Source of the DNA: Adhaeribacter rhizoryzae
GTDB lineage: Bacteria; Bacteroidota; Bacteroidia; Cytophagales; Hymenobacteraceae
Reading direction: 5' to 3'
DNA: 64,000 nucleotides
Assembly (NCBI RefSeq): GCF_008629685.1
Contig: NZ_VWSF01000008.1
Span: 124,001 to 188,000 of the forward strand
Shown: piece by piece, positions 8,732-16,404 of the stretch
Numbering within the stretch: the first letter of the stretch is position 1
Layout of the letters: the number at the start of each line of letters is the position of its first letter
Position numbers and translations under genes: made by a program
Notes under the pieces: model-generated
Told to the model about the DNA's origin: nothing
Database searches by the model: none
Seen by the model: only the letters and a program-made list of their open reading frames with translations

Positions 8732-9730
8732 ATGACTGCGCTTACTTTATACGACCCTTTTGACCGGATGCAGTTTGGTCCCGAAACCTGCTTTTTGTGT
8801 GGAACGCCCACTGGTGCTACCGATACAATACCGGTTTTTCCGGGCTGGCTGCAACAACGCTACAACTTAACCAACAAGCAATTACAATTTTTAGATAAAA
8901 GCATTATTACTTACCCCGACTTAACCATTCCTTGTTGTGTGGTTTGCCGGGAACAGCACGTGCAGCCGCTCGAAGAAAAAATAGAAAACGCCCATGACCA
9001 GGGTGTAGCCGGCTTTAAAGCCCTTGAACAAAAAGATATATTTCTTTGGCTGAGCAAAATATTTTACGGCATTTTAGTGCGGGAACTGCTAAACGAAAAA
9101 AATCCGCTAATAATGCCGGAACATGCCGTGGGCGAAAACCCCAAAATGTTTATCAAGTTTCAGGCTTTTTATAAACTGCTGCAAGCCCTGCGGGTGCCCG
9201 TTGTTTTCGACGATTTTACGCCTTATAGTTTATTTATTCTGGAAACCGCCGAAACCGACGACACTGTACCCTTCGAGTACCGCGATGAACTAAGCACCAT
9301 GATGTTCAGCATAAAAATGGGGCGGGTAGTTTTAATTTGTTGTTTACTAGATAATGGTTTGCTGCAGCAGGCCTTAAACCGGGTTTATGTTACTATAAAA
9401 GATAAACCGTTGCACCCCGTGCAGGTAGCCGAGTTTACCGCCCGCGCGTATTATGCGGCTTACTTGTTAAATATTATTCCGGAATATTTCGAACGCAAAG
9501 CTTCGCCTACCGATAATTTTTTTACCTACGATACTTTAATAGACGATATAACCATGGATATTTTTAACCCTTGGGAAAATTCGGCTTACGCCAAAGTACT
9601 GGAAGAAATGTGGAAGAAATGGCAAATTACCCGCGAACAAATATTAAATAATCCGCAGGAACCCATGACGATGCTATACGACGAAACAGGCGCCCTCCGG
9701 AATATTGTTAGCTTTCCGCCGATTGTTTAA
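8732..9730 (+). CDS. Protein of unknown function with a degenerate HNH-like zinc finger
   Basis: A 332-residue cytosolic protein with no signal peptide and no confident family name. Near the N-terminus it shows CFLCGT (20-25), IPVFPGWL about ten residues later, then CCVVCREQH. This spacing resembles the treble-clef of HNH nucleases, whose hallmark is CxxC ... EHxFPxWL ... CxxCN. Here the catalytic EH is IP and the final Asn is absent, so if related it is a non-catalytic, metal-binding version. The remaining 250 residues are mostly helical by composition and unrecognised. It is a monocistronic unit with a close promoter and is followed by the toxin-antitoxin pair. The HNH link is an inference from spacing. 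Confidence 0.6.
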   Translation: MTALTLYDPFDRMQFGPETCFLCGTPTGATDTIPVFPGWLQQRYNLTNKQLQFLDKSIITYPDLTIPCCVVCREQHVQPLEEKIENAHDQGVAGFKALEQKDIFLWLSKIFYGILVRELLNEKNPLIMPEHAVGENPKMFIKFQAFYKLLQALRVPVVFDDFTPYSLFILETAETDDTVPFEYRDELSTMMFSIKMGRVVLICCLLDNGLLQQALNRVYVTIKDKPLHPVQVAEFTARAYYAAYLLNIIPEYFERKASPTDNFFTYDTLIDDITMDIFNPWENSAYAKVLEEMWKKWQITREQILNNPQEPMTMLYDETGALRNIVSFPPIV

Positions 9731-9842
9731 GCGTAAAAACTATAGACCAGAAATATGCCCTGGTGAAAAATATCTGACGGGGGAGATTTATTAAAATTAG
9801 AAACGGACTAGCATTAAAGTCGTAAATTAGAAAGCATAAAGA

Positions 9843-10100
9843 ATGAAATATATGGCTTTAGGAAATATAAAAGCAAATTTTCATCTACTCATCGAAAAAA
9901 TTGAGAATGAAGAATTGCTTACATCTTTTTATGAATTACTTTTTCAGAAAAGTCAAGCCCAGGAAGGACAACTTTGGGAAAGATTAACCCAAGAAGAGAA
10001 AGCCGAATTATTATTAGCTGACGAAGAAAGTAAAGACAGTAATAATTTGCTAAGCGACGAAGAAGTAAGACAAAAACACCAGGAATGGCTAATAAAATAG
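9843..10100 (+). CDS. Putative antitoxin of a RelE/ParE-type pair
   Basis: An 85-residue, acidic and mostly helical protein, with a run of Glu/Asp/Lys near the C-terminus and the final EVRQKHQEWLIK. It has no ribbon-helix-helix or other DNA-binding motif that I recognise. It overlaps the toxin gene by 16 bases, the typical translational coupling of antitoxin-first pairs, and this placement is the main support for the call. Small helical proteins of this sort in Bacteroidota often act as antitoxins for ParE-like toxins by wrapping the toxin. The initiator ATG is assumed; an ATG three codons later is possible. Confidence 0.65.
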   Translation: MKYMALGNIKANFHLLIEKIENEELLTSFYELLFQKSQAQEGQLWERLTQEEKAELLLADEESKDSNNLLSDEEVRQKHQEWLIK

Positions 10101-10366
10101 TCTGGACCAAAAGAGCTGATAAAAAGTTTTTGAATATTTTAAAGTATTTAAATGAAGAATGGGGACAAAAAGTAACCAAAGCTTTTATCAGAAGAACTTA
10201 TAACTTTTTAGACTTATTAATAGATTTTCCAGAAATGGACGCAGTTCAAAATCCTAGTCGGAATATTCGGGGTTTCTTACTGACAAAGCATACCACCGTA
10301 TTTTATAGAATAGAAGGTAGAAATATTATCCTACTTAATTTTTTCGATAACCGGAAGAAGAATTAA
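10085..10366 (+). CDS. RelE/ParE-superfamily toxin
   Basis: A 93-residue basic protein with the standard layout of the RelE/ParE toxin fold: VWTKRADKKFLNILKYLNEEWG (helix start), then an RTYNFLDLLIDFPEMD segment, RNIRGFLLTKHTTVFYRIEGRNIILLNFFDNRKK (three-stranded sheet). The TVFYRI plus a final basic strand are typical of ParE-type members, which poison gyrase; RelE-type members cleave mRNA. The residues that distinguish them cannot be judged with certainty here. It overlaps the antitoxin by 16 bases and a strong hairpin follows. The acting pathway is growth inhibition when antitoxin is degraded. Confidence 0.85.
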   Translation: MANKIVWTKRADKKFLNILKYLNEEWGQKVTKAFIRRTYNFLDLLIDFPEMDAVQNPSRNIRGFLLTKHTTVFYRIEGRNIILLNFFDNRKKN

Positions 10367-10425
10367 AGGGGAAGCAGTTAATAATATTAAGGTGATTTTC
10401 TTTTAAAAATTGTTCTGGTAATATT

Positions 10426-10474
10426 ATAAAAATCCTGGATGATGTTGATAGCAACATTATCCAGGATTTTTTAA
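10426..10474. terminator. Bidirectional terminator between the toxin-antitoxin pair and the next gene
   Basis: Stem AAAATCCTGGAT with ATCCAGGATTTT, extended inside by ATGTTG/CAACAT around an ATAG-type loop. It has A/T tracts on both sides. It sits between the convergent toxin gene and the small gene on the minus strand. Confidence 0.85.
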
Positions 10475-10494
10475 TTATTTAAGTAAAATATTGC

Positions 10495-10725
10495 CTAGCT
10501 ATCTTCGCGGGCAAATTCGCTTAATTCATCGTTTTTATCGTGGCGGGGGTTCTCATCGCCGTGTTGGGTTTGTTTGCCACCCTGGCCGCCTTGCGAGTGT
10601 CCGGCCGGCTGGCCGCCCTGGGCAAATTTAGCTTGCTCGTCCGCCGATTTATTTTGAAGTCCTTCGGTGCTGTTGTTTTCGGCTTCCCGTTGGGTGGCCT
10701 GGTCGTTTTTATCTTGTGGTTCCAT
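10495..10725 (-). CDS. Small hydrophilic disordered protein
   Basis: A 76-residue protein made almost wholly of polar residues: Gln, Gly, Asp, Glu, Asn, Lys and His, with hardly any aliphatic or aromatic residue. It has no signal peptide or membrane segment. It is probably unstructured, in the manner of hydrophilins or other desiccation-type proteins. It shares general composition and a C-terminal ENPRHDKND-like end with a second small protein at 50053-50274 (NEHPDQEK). Function is unknown. The start is the only ATG in frame. Coding status rests on composition, length and placement next to a terminator. Confidence 0.6.
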   Translation of the reverse strand: MEPQDKNDQATQREAENNSTEGLQNKSADEQAKFAQGGQPAGHSQGGQGGKQTQHGDENPRHDKNDELSEFAREDS

Positions 10726-10905
10726 TGTTTTAAGTGCTTTAAGTGTTTTAAAATACTCTCGGATTACTCTTTTACGGCAGGTTTCCGGAAAAGTACGGAT
10801 AGGTCTAAAAATATTCGCTTCTACAAATTAGCATTACGCCGAAACTACTCTGGTAATTATCGTAAAACCAATGGTATAAACCGCGGTTAACAAAAGAGAA
10901 AAATT

Positions 10906-12183
10906 ATGGCAAATATTCCGCATTATCCTCTGCAACAGGCCCAGGACTTAGATTTATTAATTCAGGAAATTGGTGATGCCCGCATTGTATTATTGGGCGA
11001 AGCTTCGCACGGTACTTCCGAATATTATACCTGGCGAACAGCTATTTCCAAACGCCTGATTCAGGAAAAAGGCTTTAGTTTTATATCGGTAGAAGGCGAT
11101 TGGCCGGATTGTTTTGAGGTGAATAATTTTATCAAAGGCCAGCGCAACGACAATGCTACCGCGCTGGAAGTACTCGCCACCTATAACCGCTGGCCCACCT
11201 GGATGTGGGGAAACTGGGAAGTTGCGGCGCTGGCCGACTGGCTTAAACAACATAATAATGGTAAACCCGAAAAAGAAAAAGTAGGTTTTTATGGCCTCGA
11301 TGTTTACAGCCTCTGGGATTCGCTGCAGGAAATTCTGGCTTATTTAGAGAAGAAAGATGGTGCGGCTGTTGCAGCGGCCCGCAAAGCTTTCCGGTGCTTT
11401 GAACCTTACTCCGAAGACCCTCAGGAATATGCCCGCGCCGTAGCGTTTGTATCGCAGGATTGTGAAGACGAAGTGGTAAACATGCTACATACGTTACGTA
11501 CCAAAGGGCTGGAGGCTGGTACAACACGCGAGTCGGATTTTGATGCGGAACAAAATGCACTTGTAGCAGTTAATGCCGAAAAATATTACCGGGCCATGAT
11601 TAGGGGCGGCGGCAGTTCCTGGAACGTGCGCGACCGCCACATGATGGAAACCCTGACCCGCCTCCTGGACCTGCACGGACCCAATTCCAAAGCCATAATC
11701 TGGGAGCACAACACCCACGTGGGCGATGCCCGCTACACCGATATGGCCCGCGCCGGCATGATAAACGTAGGTCAACTGGCCCGTGAGCAATACGGCGAAG
11801 AAAACGTGTATATTGTAGGATTTGGTTCTTACAAAGGCTCGGTAATTGCCGCTGATGAATGGGGCGAACCTATGGCGGAAATGGAAGTGCCGGCCGCGCC
11901 ACCGGGTACCTGGGAATACATGCTCCACGAAATAGGGGCTAACAATAAACTTATTTTCTCGAAAGACCTCCGCAACCTGAAAGAGCTGGAAAAATCTATC
12001 GGCCACCGGGCTATTGGGGTGGTGTATCATCCGCGGCGCGAGCGCTTTGGCAACTACGTGCCCACTATAATACCGCGCCGTTACGATGCTTTTGCTTACA
12101 TCGATACTACCCGGGCGTTGCATCCCTTAGCCATTCACCAGGACCATACGCAACCACCAGAATTATATCCTTGGGCAGAGTAA
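10906..12183 (+). CDS. Erythromycin esterase family protein
   Basis: A 425-residue protein of the erythromycin esterase (EreA/B-like) superfamily. Key motifs are present: LLGEASHGTSEYY near residue 26-38, SVEGDWPDCFEVN, and IWEHNTHVGDARYTDM near 265, containing the catalytic-type Glu and His residues. Members hydrolyse macrolide lactone rings in the few cases tested, but most homologues from environmental bacteria have unknown substrates. Length fits the family (about 400-450). AAGAGAAAAATT precedes the ATG, a weak ribosome-binding context. The long palindromic region follows directly after the stop codon. Whether it confers macrolide resistance is not known. Confidence 0.85.
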   Translation: MANIPHYPLQQAQDLDLLIQEIGDARIVLLGEASHGTSEYYTWRTAISKRLIQEKGFSFISVEGDWPDCFEVNNFIKGQRNDNATALEVLATYNRWPTWMWGNWEVAALADWLKQHNNGKPEKEKVGFYGLDVYSLWDSLQEILAYLEKKDGAAVAAARKAFRCFEPYSEDPQEYARAVAFVSQDCEDEVVNMLHTLRTKGLEAGTTRESDFDAEQNALVAVNAEKYYRAMIRGGGSSWNVRDRHMMETLTRLLDLHGPNSKAIIWEHNTHVGDARYTDMARAGMINVGQLAREQYGEENVYIVGFGSYKGSVIAADEWGEPMAEMEVPAAPPGTWEYMLHEIGANNKLIFSKDLRNLKELEKSIGHRAIGVVYHPRRERFGNYVPTIIPRRYDAFAYIDTTRALHPLAIHQDHTQPPELYPWAE

Positions 12184-12391
12184 TTGTTGATGGGTGATGG
12201 CTGGTTGTTAGTTAATGGTTGAATATGGGGTTAGTAACCCACATTTATTATTCAGGAAGAAACTTGTTAGCAGGCAGCCAACAAGTTTGCTCCTGAATAA
12301 TAAAAGTGGGTTTTAGCACTAATATTTTTGATTAAATAATTAAAACCAACAACCAACAACCAATTAGCAACCAGCCATCAATCATCAACAA
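12184..12391. repeat. Nested palindrome between convergent genes
   Basis: The intergenic region between the erythromycin esterase and FRG genes folds on itself. Outer arms are 12184-12213 and 12362-12391, which match as inverted repeats in 26 of 30 positions. Inside lies a separate hairpin (12237-12311, described next). The arms are of the TTGTTGATG / CATCAACAA type and are flanked by further AACAACC units. It may serve as a bidirectional transcription stop. Confidence 0.7.
12237..12311. repeat. Dispersed hairpin element, copy A
   Basis: A 75-nt stem-loop: outer arms of 21 bases (12237-12257 and 12291-12311, 20 of 21 paired), inner stem AACTTGTT / AACAAGTT and the loop AGCAGGCAGCC (12269-12279). 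Copy B at 32339-32411 has an identical loop and differs in the stems by compensatory changes. See the findings. Confidence 0.8.
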
Positions 12392-12394
12392 CAA

Positions 12395-13186
12395 CTAAGT
12401 AGTGGTATAATGGCGGCGGAGCCATTGGCTTAGGCCGGCCAGTCCCGGAAACAGCACCCGTTCGGTAATATTGGCCTGATCCAGTTTATCGCGCACTTCC
12501 CATTTCAGGCGGGCAGGTATTATTATCCGGAAATATAAATCAGAATGGTTGACCAGCCAATCGTTTAAAATCGCATGAGGACTCGACATCATCGAAAACA
12601 AGGCAAACTGGTGTACAATGCGCGCGTCGATCGAAGGTGGCTCCAGAAATATTACAAAGTCTTCTTCCTGAAAAGTACCCAGTTCTTTTAAAGAAGAACA
12701 AACCGGTTCCAGTATTTCGGGGGTAAACACGTTAGAGCCTTCGGCGTAAATGGTTTCCCGCAGTATTTCCGGAATATAATTGTTTGTTTTTACATAGTTA
12801 ATGCACCAGATTGCGGCATCCTTGTCAAAATTATTAAAATCGGCGGTAGCAAAATGCAAGGCCACATACGGCGAATAAGTCCAGTCGAGGAGGCGCGTGG
12901 GCAAGCCGTGGTGCTGGGCTACGGCCAGCCAGTTCCAGACAGAATTTCCCGGTGAAGCATCTTCGTGGGCGTATTTTTTAAAATTGCGAAGCAGGTGATG
13001 TTCCAGCTTGCCGTAATCGCCGCCCAAGCGGATTAAACTCGTTTTTAAATCGTACTTTCTACTGCCCAGCCCCCGGTAAATATACGGCGACCGGAACCGG
13101 TTAATGCGTTCGTCCCAGGAATTATGAAATAAAGCTTTTTGCAGTTCTTCCCAGGATTGTACCACTATGTCGTTTTCTAGCTCCAT
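12395..13186 (-). CDS. FRG domain-containing protein
   Basis: A 263-residue protein that is nearly all FRG domain. The domain's name-giving motif appears as YIYRGLGSRKYDLKTSLIR (residues about 35-53), followed by WNWLAVAQHHGLPTRLLDWTYSP (about 85-107), the second family hallmark, and ALHFATAD. FRG domains occur in bacteria and phages, often alone; their molecular activity is not established, though they are often seen near defence or toxin genes. No signal peptide or membrane segment is present. It stands convergent to the erythromycin esterase gene across the palindrome. A TGAATTTG box (complement of 13203-13210) may be its -7 element. Confidence 0.85.
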   Translation of the reverse strand: MELENDIVVQSWEELQKALFHNSWDERINRFRSPYIYRGLGSRKYDLKTSLIRLGGDYGKLEHHLLRNFKKYAHEDASPGNSVWNWLAVAQHHGLPTRLLDWTYSPYVALHFATADFNNFDKDAAIWCINYVKTNNYIPEILRETIYAEGSNVFTPEILEPVCSSLKELGTFQEEDFVIFLEPPSIDARIVHQFALFSMMSSPHAILNDWLVNHSDLYFRIIIPARLKWEVRDKLDQANITERVLFPGLAGLSQWLRRHYTTT

Positions 13187-13395
13187 ACAGGTGCTGTTTT
13201 TGCAAATTCAAAAGTTTGTTGGTTATACGGCAATAGCGTTGCTTTTAAGCGGTGATATGTACGTAAAATAACCGAAGGTTTATACGTAATTCTATTCCGG
13301 ATTTAAACAAAATTTATGTTGTGCGTATGGCGTTATAGCTAACCGGCTACCATTACCTACAGCTTTGAGGTACATTAAATATTCAATATTATCGT

Positions 13396-14364
13396 ATGAA
13401 TAAAGCGTTCCTGGTTATTGTTTTCCTGGCATTGTTGGGCGTACTATCGGGGGCTTTTCAGCGAAACAACTCTTTTAAAAATAACATGACTGCAAAAGAG
13501 CCATTACCGGTAAACAAAGACCGGCTTTATGCCGATGTAGAATTTTTAACCAGTCTTAAACCTGCCCGCAATGCTTTTAACGTAGCTTCGTTAAATAAAA
13601 GCGCGGCGTATATTTACCAGGAGTTTCAAAAAATATCTACTGAGGTAACTTACCAAAACTTTAAGGTAGGTCAGCAGGAGTATAAAAATATTATTTGCTC
13701 GTTAGGTCCGGAAACCGGCGAACGCATTGTGGTGGGAGCGCACTACGATGTGTGCGGCGACCAGCCCGGCGCCGACGATAATGCCAGCGGGGTAGCAGGT
13801 TTGCTCGAAATAGCACGACTGGTAAATCAGCAAAAGCCGGCGCTAAAATACCGGATAGATTTTGTAGCGTTTGCGCTGGAAGAGCCGCCTTATTTTAAAA
13901 CCGATGATATGGGCAGCGCCGTGCACGCCAAATCTTTGGCCGAGGCCGGGGTAAAATTAAGAGGAATGGTTTGCCTTGAAATGATTGGTTATTACTCCGA
14001 AGAAAAGAATTCGCAACGTTACCCGGTAGCTGCCTTAAAAGCTATTTACCCCAATAAAGGCAATTTTATTTCGGTGGTAGGCAATATGGGGCAGGGCAGC
14101 TTAGTAAAGCACCTGAAAAAATATATGCTGGCGGGCAGCCAAATTGGGGTAGAGTCGTTAACAGCGCCGGCTTCGGTGCCGGGCGTAGATTTTTCGGACC
14201 ACCTGAATTATTGGCGCTACAACTATCCGGCTGTTATGATTACCAACACGGCTTTCTTCCGCAACCCCAATTATCACCTCGAATCCGACACCATTGATAC
14301 GCTGAATTTTGATAAAATGGCGGAAGTAGTAAAAGGCGTTTACTGGGCAGTGGTGCATTTGTAA
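13396..14364 (+). CDS. M28-family aminopeptidase, exported
   Basis: A 322-residue peptidase with an N-terminal hydrophobic segment (3-20) that acts as a signal peptide or membrane anchor. The M28 ligand set is visible: GAHYDVCGDQPGADDNASG (His116, Asp118, Asp128), ALEEPPYF (Glu162/163), LEMIGYY (Glu195) and VDFSDHLNYW for the last His. Glu replaces the more usual Asp at the fourth ligand, which is common in this family. Length is that of a minimal catalytic domain without PA insert, unlike the other M28 protein in the window. It probably trims peptides in the periplasm. No Cys lipobox is present at the signal. Confidence 0.88.
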   Translation: MNKAFLVIVFLALLGVLSGAFQRNNSFKNNMTAKEPLPVNKDRLYADVEFLTSLKPARNAFNVASLNKSAAYIYQEFQKISTEVTYQNFKVGQQEYKNIICSLGPETGERIVVGAHYDVCGDQPGADDNASGVAGLLEIARLVNQQKPALKYRIDFVAFALEEPPYFKTDDMGSAVHAKSLAEAGVKLRGMVCLEMIGYYSEEKNSQRYPVAALKAIYPNKGNFISVVGNMGQGSLVKHLKKYMLAGSQIGVESLTAPASVPGVDFSDHLNYWRYNYPAVMITNTAFFRNPNYHLESDTIDTLNFDKMAEVVKGVYWAVVHL

Positions 14365-14479
14365 GATTTTAGAAGTAGCTGATTTAATATAAACTAAAGC
14401 TGATATTTATGCGTAACCTTAAGTTAAAATGCGTCTGATACCAGATGCATTTATCCTATGTACCTGTAAAAAAAAATAT

Positions 14480-15496
14480 ATGCAGAGTCACACTAAAGCA
14501 ATTTATCAGAACCTGAAACGGAACGACTTTCTGACCGTTGCGCCAGGCGTTAGTTGTTTGCAAATAGTAATGGTAAACGTTTACCTGATTAGCGACCCGG
14601 CTGATACGAGCGGTAATTGGGTGCTGGTAGATGCGGGGCTGGCTGGTTCGGCTAACCGGATAAAGCGGGCCGCCGAAAAATTGTACGGCAAAGGCACCAA
14701 GCCCCAGGCCATTATTCTTACGCACGGCCATTTCGACCACGTGGGTGCTTTGCGCCAGTTATTGGAAGAATGGGATGTGCCGGTTTATGCGCATTTATTG
14801 GAATTACCTTATTTAACGGGTCGCTCGGCTTATCCGCCCCCTGACCCAACTGTTGGCGGTGGCGGCATGGCTTTTATGTCCAGGATTTACCCAAATAAAC
14901 CCATAGATATTAGCCGCCAGGTGCAAGCCTTACCCAACGACGGCACCGTACCGCATTTACCCGGCTGGACTTTTCTGCATACGCCCGGCCACACGGCGGG
15001 CCATATTTCGCTTTTCCGCGACAGCGATAGTGTATTAATTGCCGGCGATGCTTTTGTAACCGTTAGGCAGGAATCTATGTTAGCCGTAATGACCCAGAAA
15101 CAAGAAGTGCACGGGCCGCCGGCTTATTATACGCCTAACTGGGAAGCCGCCAAACGATCTTTAGAGCGGCTTTGGTTGCTGCGGCCCAAAGTAGCGGCTA
15201 CCGGCCACGGCTTACCTATGTACGGCGAAGAATTATTAGACCAGTTAGGACTTTTGTTCCGGGAGTTCGACGAGCGAGCGTTACCGTCGCAGGGGCGCTA
15301 TATTAAACAGCCGGCCGAAGCCGATGAAAGTGGGGTAATCTCTTTGCCGCCGCCGGTGCCCGACCCGGTTCCTAAAGTATTGGTGGGCGTTGGATTGGTG
15401 GCTTTAGCCGGTATGGCGGTTCTGGCTATTCGCCGCCGCAACAATACCATCGATTTTATAGATAAAAGTTTTCTGGCCGGTATTGCTAAATTTTAA
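14480..15496 (+). CDS. Metallo-beta-lactamase fold hydrolase with C-terminal membrane segment
   Basis: A 338-residue MBL-fold protein. Zinc motifs: THGHFDH (HxHxDH), HTPGHTAGH (His), LIAGDAF (Asp) and TGHG (His). The fold runs to about residue 285. The last 50 residues are a proline-rich linker (PPPVPDPVPK), a hydrophobic segment (VLVGVGLVALAGMAVLAI) and an RRR cluster, so the protein looks tail-anchored. That tail is not part of the MBL fold. The substrate is unknown; MBL hydrolases act on thioesters, lactones and phosphodiesters. I chose the ATG at 14480 because the fold begins soon after it; an ATG at 14429 would add 17 unrelated residues. The gene is followed by a strong terminator. Confidence 0.83.
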   Translation: MQSHTKAIYQNLKRNDFLTVAPGVSCLQIVMVNVYLISDPADTSGNWVLVDAGLAGSANRIKRAAEKLYGKGTKPQAIILTHGHFDHVGALRQLLEEWDVPVYAHLLELPYLTGRSAYPPPDPTVGGGGMAFMSRIYPNKPIDISRQVQALPNDGTVPHLPGWTFLHTPGHTAGHISLFRDSDSVLIAGDAFVTVRQESMLAVMTQKQEVHGPPAYYTPNWEAAKRSLERLWLLRPKVAATGHGLPMYGEELLDQLGLLFREFDERALPSQGRYIKQPAEADESGVISLPPPVPDPVPKVLVGVGLVALAGMAVLAIRRRNNTIDFIDKSFLAGIAKF

Positions 15497-15529
15497 GTTA
15501 CCCCTGAAAATATTAAAACTAAAGATATT

Positions 15530-15568
15530 AAAACTAAAAAAGCCGGTTTACCCGGCTTTTTTAGTTTT
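15530..15568. terminator. Bidirectional terminator between convergent genes
   Basis: Stem AAACTAAAAAAGCCGG / CCGGCTTTTTTAGTTT with loop TTTAC. It is symmetrical in A/T tracts, so it should stop both the MBL gene and the disordered-protein gene. Confidence 0.87.
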
Positions 15569-15579
15569 AATAAAAATCG

Positions 15580-16404
15580 TTAATCATCGTGCCGACGACG
15601 ATTACGCCTGTCCCGATTGTAGTTGTCATCTTCATCGGCCCAACGCGGACCGGATTCATAGCCCCGGTTAAAATTGCGGTTTTGCTGCTCCCGGTTGCGG
15701 TAATCATTATCATCGTCGTTGCTGGTCATGCTGTTCCATGCATTGCTGATAGAGTCGCCCATCCGGTCGAAAAAGCCGCGATCCCGATCTTGGTTATAAT
15801 TGCGGTCGTTGCGGTAATTATTCTGGTAACGGTTGCGGTCATCATCGTCATAGTCCTTGCGGCCAATGCCGGGAGCTTCCCAGTTGCCCCGGTTGCCGCT
15901 GGTATAACGGTAATCATCTTGCTTGTAGCCTTCGCGCTCGCCCCAGAACCGGGTGCCGCCATGGTCGCCTTGCGGTGGGTCGTTGTAATAATTGCCGCGT
16001 CGGTCGCCGTAAGTGTTCTGGCTATCGTAATTTTGCTTATCTCCGAAATTACGATTCTGATTTTGATAGCGGTTCTGGTCTTGGTTATAACGCTGATCCT
16101 GGAAACGGTTCTGGCTTTGATCCTGATTTTGGTTCCGGTCTCTGTCGGGCCGGTTATCGCCGTAGTTTATCCGGTTCGCATCGCGGTAGGCGCTGTCGGG
16201 GCGGGCACCGTAATGCGTTTGTCCGCGCTCATTGCCTTCGTTGCGATTCTGATAATTTTGGCTGCTGCGGTATTGGTCTTGCGGGTTCCGGTCGCCGCGG
16301 TCGCGGTAAATATTACGGCCAACCCGTTGGTTTTCTTCTAAGTGTCTGCGGTCGGGGTTAAAGTTTTGCTCCTCTTCCCCCGAGTGTCTTGTGTTATAAT
16401 CCAT
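15580..16404 (-). CDS. Asn/Arg/Asp/Gln/Tyr-rich disordered protein
   Basis: A 274-residue protein made mostly of Asn, Arg, Asp, Gln, Gly and Tyr with very few aliphatic residues. DRN, YNQDRN and NRYQN motifs recur throughout, and no domain, signal peptide or membrane segment is visible. A conserved-looking segment near residues 215-232 (RGFFDRMGDSISNAWN) is the only amphipathic stretch. It resembles dehydration- or DNA-associated stress proteins in composition, but this is an inference. The antisense strand is open for 250 codons purely because of the base composition. An AAAAAGGG-type hairpin lies before the start codon. The start is the single ATG in context. Confidence 0.75.
   Translation of the reverse strand: MDYNTRHSGEEEQNFNPDRRHLEENQRVGRNIYRDRGDRNPQDQYRSSQNYQNRNEGNERGQTHYGARPDSAYRDANRINYGDNRPDRDRNQNQDQSQNRFQDQRYNQDQNRYQNQNRNFGDKQNYDSQNTYGDRRGNYYNDPPQGDHGGTRFWGEREGYKQDDYRYTSGNRGNWEAPGIGRKDYDDDDRNRYQNNYRNDRNYNQDRDRGFFDRMGDSISNAWNSMTSNDDDNDYRNREQQNRNFNRGYESGPRWADEDDNYNRDRRNRRRHDD

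Noticed and set aside
11494-12123. 209-codon frame antisense to the erythromycin esterase gene
   Set aside because: It is a shadow of a clear plus-strand gene.
15589-16341. Antisense frame of 250 hydrophobic residues
   Set aside because: It is the complement of a polar low-complexity gene; the absence of stop codons follows from the base composition. It has Val/Ile/Ala runs and no sensible start.
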